Assembly: GCA_025354985.1 (NCBI GenBank)
Contig: JANXLU010000057.1
Span: 1 to 56,070, forward strand
Source: Chloroflexota bacterium
GTDB lineage: Bacteria; Chloroflexota; Anaerolineae; J036; Brachytrichaceae
Direction of reading: 5' to 3'
Length of the DNA: 56,070 nucleotides
Both the position numbers and the translations under genes were made by a program. The notes under the pieces were generated by a model. The model was given only the letters and a program-made list of their open reading frames with translations. It ran no database searches and was not told the DNA's origin. Below, in pieces: positions 15,893-24,158 of this stretch; position 1 is the stretch's first letter; each line of letters begins with the position of its first letter.

Positions 15893-16717
15893 GTGTGGAA
15901 TCTTGGTCGGCTTGTCACAGGTGTAAGCCTGCTTTCGCTTCTTTCGTGTCGGGCAGCGCCGCCTGCACCATCGACTGCACAAGCACCGGCCCAACAACAA
16001 GGGGCGCCTTGCGCGCTCCACACGGATGGCGCCACGTTGCGAGACCCCGCCGGCCGGCAAATTCTCTTGCGCGGGCCAAACCTGCCATCGCTTGGAGAAA
16101 TGGAGCAGTCCGGCACGGATTGGAAGGCCCGGCTCGTGGAGTCTGCCAGGGCTGGAGCGCGGGTGGTGCGGTTGACGGTGCGAGAGCCGGAAATGTCGCC
16201 TACCTTTCGCGCTCAAAAGCTGCTGCCATTTGTAACCGCCGCCAATCGTCTTGGCATGTATGTCATCATTGCATTCGATTTTGCCCTGCCGGAGTATGAC
16301 AATGATCGGTTTGACTTGATTGAGGACTGGGTCAGGGAGCAAATCCCAATCTTTGGCGCCATGTCCGGCGTCATGTTTGAACCCATCCGCGAAATCAAGC
16401 AGATTACACCCTTGCGACGCAAAAACGTGACCCAGAGACTAATTGACGGTCTGCGTGGCTATCGGGCGGTCAACTTGTATATTGCAACGGAGCCGACGTA
16501 TTTGTCCGAATTGGACGGTGCGCTCGCCACACCACTTTCGGGCAACAACATTGTTTATGCCGTGCACCAAGCGTCGGAGGTGCCGACTGGTCGTCAGGTT
16601 CCAATTATGTTGCTATCGGTTGGCACGGGGGCCACGTCAGCGGTCAGCATTGCGTTGACGGAAGACCTGTCATCAGCGGCCGCGGAGATTTGGCGAACCA
16701 GTGTTGCGTGTTCTTGA
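15893..16717 (+). CDS. Degenerate GH5-like lipoprotein
   Basis: 274 residues from GTG 15893. Lipoprotein signal ending LLSLLSC (Cys19). The rest follows the first half of a GH5-type barrel: LRDPAGRQILLRGPN, GARVVRLTV, GMYVIIAFDF and VMFEPIREI. The usual Asn-Glu acid/base pair is replaced by Arg-Glu in that last segment, the His of strand 3 is lost, and I find no nucleophile Glu near the end. It is probably a non-catalytic carbohydrate-related protein or a decayed enzyme, yet the frame is intact. An ATG at 15854 would place the start ahead of the promoter. It converges with the SH3-glycosidase gene (12-base gap). Confidence 0.7.
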   Translation: MWNLGRLVTGVSLLSLLSCRAAPPAPSTAQAPAQQQGAPCALHTDGATLRDPAGRQILLRGPNLPSLGEMEQSGTDWKARLVESARAGARVVRLTVREPEMSPTFRAQKLLPFVTAANRLGMYVIIAFDFALPEYDNDRFDLIEDWVREQIPIFGAMSGVMFEPIREIKQITPLRRKNVTQRLIDGLRGYRAVNLYIATEPTYLSELDGALATPLSGNNIVYAVHQASEVPTGRQVPIMLLSVGTGATSAVSIALTEDLSSAAAEIWRTSVACS

Positions 16718-16729
16718 TGCTTGGTGGTA

Positions 16730-18049
16730 CTAGTAAAACTTTCGCAACACGTTCATATAGTTTTTGACATCGTATCCCCACCACCCTGAATAGCTGCCAT
16801 ATTGGAAAATCGCGCCGCCCACATAGGGAGAGGGATATGACACGCCATTCACGACGATCGGTCGTGAGTGAATTTCAATCCATCGGTTGCACCAATGTTC
16901 AAATTGTGCGCTGGTGTAGTTGTGTGCCGGGATGCCACCCACACCGCCCTCGTCCACGCCGGTTTCGCTGCTGTAAATCGCGCGTATGCGCGGATCAAAC
17001 CCGCAGTGGGTGAATAGAAACTCGTAGCGCCGTTCATACCAGATCAAATCGTCATCGCGGTCAATGTGTTCGATTTTTGGGCTGTAATTGTGCATGTCAA
17101 ACGCCATCAGCCCGTTGTTGTAAAGCGGAGCGTAGTGTTCCTTCATTAGCAGGCATACGTCATTGCTGGTGAAATCCGGTGTGCCCATGCTAAACGTGCC
17201 GCCCACATAGGTTGCACCGCTAACTTGTTTGATGCGCGTAGCCAGCGCCTTATCAAACCCGGCCCGGGCGGGAATATTGCTGCTCTCGGCGCCAGCCGGA
17301 TCTGCCTCGTTGAGCCCAATGTAGACCAGGGCACGGTTGCTTGCGCCTTCCAGCTGGCCGATCATGTCATCGGTCGACGGAATTTTTGTGCCAACATACC
17401 GGCGCGCCAGTACGATGGCATCCGGATGTTTTGCAACCAACTGCGAAGCATCGGAAAAAGAATCCATCATGCAAAAAAACTTGCACCCATTGTCCGCCTC
17501 TTCGCGGGCAAGCCCGCCGTTTCCAAGCGTGTGCAACCCCAACCGGGGCAGCTGATTGCCGCCGACTTGCGGTGCATGAACTCCGTGGTCAGCCGGTTGC
17601 ACAGGTGGAACCGTCACAACAGGGGGGCCGGATGTTACGGGCGATAGCGTTGCTCCTCCAACCTGACTCAGGTCAAGGTATTGGGCTGACATGTAGCAGA
17701 CGACGGGCACCGTGGCATCCTCGGCTTGAATGGGTGCTCCGCCGGCGCTTAGCAGTATTCGCGCCCACGCACCTTCAACACCAAGAACTTCAACATCCGC
17801 ACCGTTGCGCAGCACGCCCAGGATGTTGCCAGGCTCGAGTGCAGGTGTGCGCCGAACCCGCAGATACCCGGCATCAGTGTTTATGCGGCGGCGCGTCGGA
17901 AAGGTGGTGGGTTGAATATCGCGCGTTTCTGAGTTTCCAAGTGCCGTGGGCTTGGTTTTGGAGGATGCAGCGCGACCGGTCTTGACAGGCTTTTTGGCCG
18001 TACGTGTGCCCGCAGTCTTTGCAGTTCTGCTGTTTTTTGCCATTGGCAT
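16730..18049 (-). CDS. SH3-domain protein with clan GH-A-like barrel (paralogue of 7441-8769)
   Basis: 439 residues from ATG 18049 (18043 also possible). Order: a Lys/Arg/Ala/Thr-rich stretch (residues 1-40) with no signal peptide, a bacterial SH3-like domain (GYLRVRRTPALEPGNILG to about 115), a linker, and the barrel. Catalytic-type positions are Asn247-Glu248 (YIGLNEADPAG), His320-Asn-Tyr322 (DMHNY) and Glu362 (SSETGV). SH3 plus glycosidase without a signal recalls endolysins and autolysins acting on cell wall, but the barrel family is not one I can name. It begins 44 bases after the SpoIIE-phosphatase stop, so it may be co-transcribed. Confidence 0.72.
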   Translation of the reverse strand: MPMAKNSRTAKTAGTRTAKKPVKTGRAASSKTKPTALGNSETRDIQPTTFPTRRRINTDAGYLRVRRTPALEPGNILGVLRNGADVEVLGVEGAWARILLSAGGAPIQAEDATVPVVCYMSAQYLDLSQVGGATLSPVTSGPPVVTVPPVQPADHGVHAPQVGGNQLPRLGLHTLGNGGLAREEADNGCKFFCMMDSFSDASQLVAKHPDAIVLARRYVGTKIPSTDDMIGQLEGASNRALVYIGLNEADPAGAESSNIPARAGFDKALATRIKQVSGATYVGGTFSMGTPDFTSNDVCLLMKEHYAPLYNNGLMAFDMHNYSPKIEHIDRDDDLIWYERRYEFLFTHCGFDPRIRAIYSSETGVDEGGVGGIPAHNYTSAQFEHWCNRWIEIHSRPIVVNGVSYPSPYVGGAIFQYGSYSGWWGYDVKNYMNVLRKFY

Positions 18050-18093
18050 AGTTTGGCCCACAAATGGCTTCGCGTCAACAGCGTGCTTTCCTG

Positions 18094-20118
18094 TTAGGGT
18101 CCTTCCCGTTTGAGAACAACCAGCGTTTGATCGTCGGTGGGAGTTTCCCCGCTGGCAAAGTCCGCTACGGCGTCCACGATCCCGGCCAGAATACCCTGGG
18201 CAGATAACGCACGGGCGTTGTCACAGGCGAATTTCAACCGATTCATTCCGAAGTCCTCGCCTTGCGCATTGAGCGCGTCCGTAATGCCGTCGGTGTAGAA
18301 CACAAGGGATTCGCCGCGCTCCAGTGTCATCTGGGAGACCTTGGGGGCAATCTCTTCGATAACGCCAAGTGCCATACCCGGCATGCTGAGCACCCGCAAT
18401 GTGCCGTCATTTTTTATATGAATGGGCGGGTTGTGCCCGGCATTGGCGAATTCAATAATGCCGGTTGCCGGCTCCCAATGCGAGAAAAGAAGCGTGACAA
18501 AAAGGTCGCTGCGCGTATCGGCGTGGATCAGTTCATTAACCCGTTTTAGCGCTTCTGCAGGCGGGCGACCGGTAAACGCAACGGCCCGCATCAACGTGCG
18601 TGCGAGCGCCATGAATATGGCCGCCGGCACGCCTTTTCCGGCAACGTCGGCGATCACGATTCCGTATTTGTCGGCAAGCGAATTGGCAGGCAAAACGGCG
18701 CTTTCAGGCTCTGATTGCGCACGATGCTGAATGACACGCGTCCCGCGTGGCGTGATTTGTAATGTGATTGGGCTGCCATGATCTCCAGCGGAACCGTCTT
18801 CACCACCGTCAGATGCGGAGACCAGTGTTCCCGCTGCGCGGCGCAAAGGAATAAAGTCGTAAAAGTCGCCACCCACCTGGGTTGCGCTTTGCCAACTGGC
18901 GGCCAGGTCCCAGCCAGGGACCTGGGGCGCGTATCGCGGCAGAAAACTAGTTTGAATATCGCGCGCCAGCGACAACTCGTTGCCAAGTCGCTGATTGCTC
19001 AAGGCAAGTTCATACAGGCGCGCTTCCTCGACAGCAACGGCCACCTGTTGTGCGAGCACTTCAAGATAGCGCCGATCATCGCCCGAAAAAGCCGCCCGGG
19101 TGCGGCTTTGCAAATCAAGCACTCCAATGACCTTGCCGTCAATAGTCAAGGGCAGGGCGGCCTCACTCCGAGTATCCGGCAGGGCGGTCACCGGCAGATA
19201 GCGCTTGTCGGCGGTGACATCATCCACCACGATCATCGTGTTCCGTTCAACGCACTGCCCAACCAAGCCCACCCCCGTTCGGGTGCGAATGGCAATCTGA
19301 TCAGGCAGCATGTGTCCCATGCAGACGATGCCACCGTCGTCCCCTTCCAACAGGCAGATTAGCACCGAGTAATAGCCAAATGTGTCGCCGACCGCCCGTG
19401 TCAATTGCCCGACCAACTGATTGGGTGTTAGCGCGGCCTGGGTTTGGCGCGCAACCTCGCTAACCAATTCAAGCTGCTTGGTGCGATTGCGTTCGCGACC
19501 GAGCGCCCTGGCGTTGTCAATAGCGCTTGCGGTTTGGTTGGCAATGATGATCAAGGTTCGCAGGTGCGCATCGGTAAATGCAAACGGAAGCAGGCTTTGC
19601 AGCGCCATGGCACCGATGACGTGTTCGCCGCTTCGCATTGGTACAAAGACCGCGCTCCGTGGAGGGTGATTGACGATATAACTTGGACGCGCAGGCAAGC
19701 TGGACATTTCCGCGGTGAAGTCGCGCACCAGCAAATGCTGACCAGTGTCGCGCACCCACTTGATGATGCCGGGTGCATCCAGCGGAAACTGCGCCGGTGG
19801 CTGTTCAACACCGTTCAAGGTGCGGAAGCGGATGTCATAGTCATTGTCCCGAAACAAACCGATTTGAAACAGTGTGGCATCGGCCAGTTTTCGCGTTTGT
19901 TCAAAGGCCAGTGCACACAAGCCATCCTCATCCAATTGGTTGGCCGAGGCGATGGCCGTTACCGCGTCGGACAGACCCTGTAATTCCTTGATCCGTTCCT
20001 GAAGCGCGCGCCTGCTTTCCTGCCGGCGTTGCCAGATGACCAACAGTACGGTACCGAGCGCCAAGGTAAGGATGAGCACTGCGACAAGGAGTACCGCCAA
20101 ATCTATCGTAACTGTCAT
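18094..20118 (-). CDS. GAF-GAF-SpoIIE (PP2C-type) protein phosphatase
   Basis: 674 residues. One N-terminal membrane helix (about 7-28), a short coiled segment, two GAF sensor domains (about 50-200 and 215-370), then a SpoIIE/RsbU-type Ser/Thr phosphatase domain with ARDIQTSFLPR, GGDFYDF, IADVAGKGVPAAIFMA, FANAGHNPP and FYTDGITDA. It would dephosphorylate an anti-sigma-antagonist-like partner in response to a signal sensed by GAF. A 55-60-residue low-complexity insertion separates GGDFYDF from IADVAGKG. No anti-sigma or STAS gene is nearby, so the partner is unknown. Confidence 0.9.
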   Translation of the reverse strand: MTVTIDLAVLLVAVLILTLALGTVLLVIWQRRQESRRALQERIKELQGLSDAVTAIASANQLDEDGLCALAFEQTRKLADATLFQIGLFRDNDYDIRFRTLNGVEQPPAQFPLDAPGIIKWVRDTGQHLLVRDFTAEMSSLPARPSYIVNHPPRSAVFVPMRSGEHVIGAMALQSLLPFAFTDAHLRTLIIIANQTASAIDNARALGRERNRTKQLELVSEVARQTQAALTPNQLVGQLTRAVGDTFGYYSVLICLLEGDDGGIVCMGHMLPDQIAIRTRTGVGLVGQCVERNTMIVVDDVTADKRYLPVTALPDTRSEAALPLTIDGKVIGVLDLQSRTRAAFSGDDRRYLEVLAQQVAVAVEEARLYELALSNQRLGNELSLARDIQTSFLPRYAPQVPGWDLAASWQSATQVGGDFYDFIPLRRAAGTLVSASDGGEDGSAGDHGSPITLQITPRGTRVIQHRAQSEPESAVLPANSLADKYGIVIADVAGKGVPAAIFMALARTLMRAVAFTGRPPAEALKRVNELIHADTRSDLFVTLLFSHWEPATGIIEFANAGHNPPIHIKNDGTLRVLSMPGMALGVIEEIAPKVSQMTLERGESLVFYTDGITDALNAQGEDFGMNRLKFACDNARALSAQGILAGIVDAVADFASGETPTDDQTLVVLKREGP

Positions 20119-20122
20119 TTCG

Positions 20123-20131
20123 TGTTATTCT
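20123..20131 (+). promoter_or_regulatory. Extended -10 promoter of the gene at 20162
   Basis: TGTTATTCT, an extended -10 almost identical to TGCTATTCT at 7407. GGTG lies a few bases before the ATG at 20162. A TAAACT on the other strand (20138-20133) may serve the divergent phosphatase gene. Confidence 0.5.
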
Positions 20132-20161
20132 CAGTTTAGTCGAACTTTTGTCAGGTGTCAG

Positions 20162-22666
20162 ATGATCCAACGCTCGAAGTGTTTCGGTTTGGTATCCGTG
20201 TTGATTACGTTGTATGTGTTGATGGCACCTGCTGCGATGGTTGTCGCGCGGTCACCAGCCACTCAGGCAGCCGTGCCGGTTGTCAGCATTGCCGCCGAGG
20301 CTGGCTTTAGCGGGTATTCCAAAAGGATGGGATGGTTTCCCGTGCGGGTGACGCTGGTGAGCACGGAGACGATCGATGGCGAGTTGTTGTTGGATGATGG
20401 CCAGGCGGATGGTGATCGCCTGTCTACAACCATTACATTGGCGCGCGGGGCGCGCCGCACCACCGTTCTATATGGCCGGGCGCGCAACGCGAACTATACC
20501 GTGCGGCTTATGGTTAACGGTGCGGAACTTGCCAATCAGTCTGTAAGCGTTCGGGTGTTGGCTGATGAAGATCGGCTGGTGGTTATCAGCAGCGATCCCG
20601 GTGATGGATTCAACTTTTTGGGAGACTTGCGCACGCCTTCAGGGGGCAAGACATATATCGCGCAAATGCCCGTGGCGCAGCTGCCTGATCGGCTTGCCAG
20701 CATGTCAAGCGTGGACACGTGGATCGTGAACAATGTGGACACCGCACTATTGTCTGAGAGCCAGAAGCAAACAGTTCGCGCCTGGGTAGTTAGCGGCGGT
20801 CAATTTATCGTGAGTGGTGGCCCGGGTGGACGTTTGACCGTGAACGGGATACCGGACCTTGCACCAGCGCGCATATTGAATGTCAACGACACAGCAGCGA
20901 ACGTTTTGGACGGCTTGCTGACCTTTGCAAACAGTGTCAGACCCGTGAACCTTACTCCTATCAGTAATACAGGAACCGTGCCGCTCGCTGGTTTACAGCT
21001 GACGACCAACGATGCGCAAGTACTGGTGGGCTCACCGGATACTCCCCTGATCGTTCGCCGTCGGGTTGGCCGGGGATTGGTTGATCAGCTGGCATTTGAT
21101 GCCGCGCTTGCGCCCCTGCGAGATTGGCCGGATCGTGCATCGGCCTTTAGCGCATTGTTTGATGGTCGCGTCAGTATTCCGATGAACGTGGGTTTTATGC
21201 ATGGCGAGCAATCGGCAACCGTGGCCGCACGCTCATTGCCCGCTGCCGCCCTGCCATCGTTCCTGCTCGTAGCGCTATTTTTGCTGGCCTATGTGTTGAC
21301 CATTGGACCCGTTAATTATTGGGTTTTGAAGCAGCTGAATCGCTATTCATGGGCCTGGGTCACGATACCGGTCTGTACGCTTGTATTTACGGGTGTCGGT
21401 CTCATTATTGGGTTTGGTTTGCGTGGGAGTGGTCCACAACTGCATCGCTTGAGCGTGGCGTTTGGCGATGTTTCTCTCACGGATGGTGCTGCGCAGAGCG
21501 TAATCGGATTGTTTTCACCAAGGCGCCAAACGCTCGACCTGGATATCGGCCACGCACTGCCGGATAGCGTTCGTGAAAACCCCGGGCCGACTACGCCCGC
21601 ACTATCATTGCACCTGCGCGAAGCGGAGCCCAACGTGATTCGCGATGTCACGGTCAATAGCAGCGTCACACGTGCGTTTTATGCCTTTGGCGAAACCACC
21701 CTGCCAAAAATTGCCGCCGAACTCAAAATAAGCTTTACCCACGCCATATCGGAAGGGCCGCGGATCGAGGGCGTGATCACCAATGTTGGCGGCGCACGAC
21801 TAAGTGATTGTGTGTTGCTCGCCAATGGGGATCAACAGGTATTTGCCCAGTCCTTTGGTCCCGGCGATAAACTAACTGTGGCGTTGCAGCTGAAAGAGCG
21901 ACGCAATCGTGCCATTTTGTATCCGGCCAGTGATCGTTTACCGCAAAACGGCTTTTCCGGGCGGGGCTCCACTTTTATCGGTTCCAGCTCGCTAAGAGTC
22001 GGGAAGTTATATGCCAGCGGTTCCAATCTGATGGATGCATTGATTTCATGGCGGGTATTTTCAGCACAGCGGTTGAATGATCGGGACCGTGAACTATTGA
22101 GCACTGCGTTGGGTGATGTGCGCGCTCAGATTGGCAGTGGCCTAACCTTTGCCTGCTGGGAAGATGCCGAGCATACAAACGTGCGAACTGCGGGTGCCGC
22201 CCTGGCTGATCGTGGATTGCGGATCTGGAATGTGCCGGTTCAACCGGCGCTGGCTGATCAGGGGCTGTCGCTTGCACCAGATATTTACAATTGGAACGTG
22301 GCCTACTCCGCAAGCTCAATTAGCCCGGGGTTGACCGATATTCGCGTAGATAGTGGATCGCATATTTTTTCCTTTTCACCCTGGTTACCGCTTCGCCTTT
22401 CTTCCTCACAAGCCCGCGTGAGCGTGCGCTTTGAATTTGGCTCGGCAACGCCTCGCACAGCATTGCGCAACTCAACCGTTTTCTTTTATGACTGGAGCAA
22501 GCGCGAGTTTGTAAAGGCGCGCTCGCTGGTCGGGGCCACCATCGACGAAGTATCTGCTTCGGGTGCGATTGTGTCACCCACGGGTGAGGTGCGGATGATG
22601 TTTAGTACACCGTCCGAGGTTGTGGTTGAAATGCAGGACATGGTGCTCGGGGTTATCGTGCAGTAG
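20162..22666 (+). CDS. Large exported membrane-anchored protein, unknown function
   Basis: 834 residues from ATG 20162, placed by an extended -10 promoter upstream. Signal-like N-terminus (about 1-30), a long beta-rich outer domain to about residue 360, two membrane helices (about 362-425) around LLAYVLTIGPVNYWVLKQLNR, and a further outer domain. The GPxNYxxL-x-R loop between paired helices is typical of a widespread group of uncharacterised Gram-positive and Chloroflexota proteins. I cannot give a function. It is divergent from the phosphatase and convergent with the gene ending at 22686. Confidence 0.75.
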   Translation: MIQRSKCFGLVSVLITLYVLMAPAAMVVARSPATQAAVPVVSIAAEAGFSGYSKRMGWFPVRVTLVSTETIDGELLLDDGQADGDRLSTTITLARGARRTTVLYGRARNANYTVRLMVNGAELANQSVSVRVLADEDRLVVISSDPGDGFNFLGDLRTPSGGKTYIAQMPVAQLPDRLASMSSVDTWIVNNVDTALLSESQKQTVRAWVVSGGQFIVSGGPGGRLTVNGIPDLAPARILNVNDTAANVLDGLLTFANSVRPVNLTPISNTGTVPLAGLQLTTNDAQVLVGSPDTPLIVRRRVGRGLVDQLAFDAALAPLRDWPDRASAFSALFDGRVSIPMNVGFMHGEQSATVAARSLPAAALPSFLLVALFLLAYVLTIGPVNYWVLKQLNRYSWAWVTIPVCTLVFTGVGLIIGFGLRGSGPQLHRLSVAFGDVSLTDGAAQSVIGLFSPRRQTLDLDIGHALPDSVRENPGPTTPALSLHLREAEPNVIRDVTVNSSVTRAFYAFGETTLPKIAAELKISFTHAISEGPRIEGVITNVGGARLSDCVLLANGDQQVFAQSFGPGDKLTVALQLKERRNRAILYPASDRLPQNGFSGRGSTFIGSSSLRVGKLYASGSNLMDALISWRVFSAQRLNDRDRELLSTALGDVRAQIGSGLTFACWEDAEHTNVRTAGAALADRGLRIWNVPVQPALADQGLSLAPDIYNWNVAYSASSISPGLTDIRVDSGSHIFSFSPWLPLRLSSSQARVSVRFEFGSATPRTALRNSTVFFYDWSKREFVKARSLVGATIDEVSASGAIVSPTGEVRMMFSTPSEVVVEMQDMVLGVIVQ

Positions 22667-22685
22667 CAATACATGGCATATTGCT

Positions 22686-23306
22686 TTACCTTTTTGGCTC
22701 CGCGGACGGATATTCGGTTTGCCTGCGTTTCAGCGAACCAAGTTGAAGCGCTAGGCTCGCCAAACATGCGAGCGCAGTCAGCCACCACCCGGCGCCAATT
22801 CCGACAAAATCGCGATAAAGCTCGGTAATTGCGGGTCTGATGGCCAGATATCCGGCAAGCGGAATCGCAGCCGCACCAACCAGAAAACAGGTCGTAATTG
22901 CCTTCCAGCTTGACATTGGCAAACTAATGCGGATGAATGAAATGATAGTCACGCCTGCACAAACGAGCACGGTTGCAATCAGCTGAAATAAGTTTTGCGG
23001 TTCAAAATACTTTGGATATTCTGGAAGACCGAACTGAGCAATACCAAGTGCTACGAGCGTCAGCATGATCCTGGGCAGGGCCGCACGAGCAGGCAAATTT
23101 AGCGCCACAATTGCCGCGCCGACCCACAATGGCACATAGAACCATTGATTTGCAAAAATGCCGGCACCCGGCGTGAAATGTGTGCTAATCGCAAGATCGT
23201 GCGCGCTTTGGGTCAGCGCCGCGGTCTTGTGCCAGGCCCAGGGTGCAAAATGAGCGCCGGCCAGGAGCAGAGCAAGGCCGCCCGTTGTGGCGCCGCGAAC
23301 GTTCAA
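22686..23306 (-). CDS. Membrane protein, unknown
   Basis: 206 residues from TTG 23306, whose last two bases are shared with the TGA of the upstream methyltransferase (TTGA overlap). About five to six hydrophobic helices and a basic C-terminal tail. A longer reading from 23381 would overlap the methyltransferase by 79 bases and has no hydrophobic content in the extra part. No family recognised. Coupled translation with the methyltransferase suggests a shared transcript. Confidence 0.65.
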   Translation of the reverse strand: MNVRGATTGGLALLLAGAHFAPWAWHKTAALTQSAHDLAISTHFTPGAGIFANQWFYVPLWVGAAIVALNLPARAALPRIMLTLVALGIAQFGLPEYPKYFEPQNLFQLIATVLVCAGVTIISFIRISLPMSSWKAITTCFLVGAAAIPLAGYLAIRPAITELYRDFVGIGAGWWLTALACLASLALQLGSLKRRQTEYPSAEPKR

Positions 23307-24058
23307 AGTTTGTGCGCCACCACGCGCAACCGACGGTAATCTGCAAACCAGACGTTGTCTCTGAAAATGTGCGGTCGGCAAAGCTCCTCGGTGCGAGCCA
23401 GCACCCGATCCTGGCCTCCATCAGATACATGACCAAGCATGGATGATCCAAACATAAGACACCAGTTTCGCAGACCCTCGGTGCCTATGAGTTTGGTGGG
23501 CCGGTCAAACAACCAGACTGCGGTTGTTTCAAGTTTGTTGCGCTCCAGAACCGCGGCGTATTGCGGCACGCTTGGAAAGTACCATTGATGGTGAGTACGA
23601 ATGCGGACCGTTTCGTATATTGCTTGTTGCAAAGCCGCGGTAATAGTTGCGACGTTGCCCTGCCCACCCAGCTCGGCGACAAAGCGTCCGCCCGGCTTCA
23701 ATACCCGGCTTATGCAGGCGGCGGTTTCTTCCGCCTGGCGCACCCAATGAAGTGCTGCATTCGAAAAGACTGCATCAAACGGCACGGCAAATGCAAAGTC
23801 TGATGCATCTTGAACGTCAAATTCAAGACCGGGGTATTGGGCGCGGGCGCTTTGGATCATCTCCGGAGATGAGTCGATTCCCACAACATTGGCGCCCGTC
23901 TGCGCAATTTCCTGCGCAAGCGCTCCGGTGCCGCAGCCTACATCCAATATGCGTTCGCCTGACAGCGGGTTTAGGAGCGTGACCAGCCCCACACCATATT
24001 CCGATATAAATGCATGCCGGGCATCATATAGTGAGGCATTCCATTTTTGATTTGGCAT
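23303..24058 (-). CDS. Class I SAM methyltransferase, trans-aconitate methyltransferase-like
   Basis: 251 residues. SAM-binding motif ILDVGCGTGALAQEIAQTG, acidic residue in VVGIDSSPEM, motif II DASDFAF and post-motif FDAVFSNAALHWV. The last motif and RVLKPGGRFVAELGG resemble Tam-like small-molecule methyltransferases. The substrate is unknown. A TACAAT box lies exactly 7 bases before the ATG, so the mRNA is probably leaderless. Confidence 0.85.
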   Translation of the reverse strand: MPNQKWNASLYDARHAFISEYGVGLVTLLNPLSGERILDVGCGTGALAQEIAQTGANVVGIDSSPEMIQSARAQYPGLEFDVQDASDFAFAVPFDAVFSNAALHWVRQAEETAACISRVLKPGGRFVAELGGQGNVATITAALQQAIYETVRIRTHHQWYFPSVPQYAAVLERNKLETTAVWLFDRPTKLIGTEGLRNWCLMFGSSMLGHVSDGGQDRVLARTEELCRPHIFRDNVWFADYRRLRVVAHKL

Positions 24059-24065
24059 CTCAGCA

Positions 24066-24071
24066 ATTGTA
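24066..24071 (-). promoter_or_regulatory. -10 box of the methyltransferase gene, leaderless spacing
   Basis: TACAAT on the minus strand, then seven bases, then ATG at 24058. The divergent DsbA-like gene may use TGCGATACT at 24082-24090. Confidence 0.6.
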
Positions 24072-24158
24072 CGGTGGTGTGTGCGATACTTTTCTGTTGC
24101 CGTTCGTCATCCCTCGGTGGGTGGCCGGGCGAACTTACCTAACCAAAAGAGAAAAAAC

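Noticed and set aside
22686-23381. Longer form of the membrane protein starting at 23381
   Set aside because: It overlaps the methyltransferase by 79 bases and the added residues look like out-of-frame translation.
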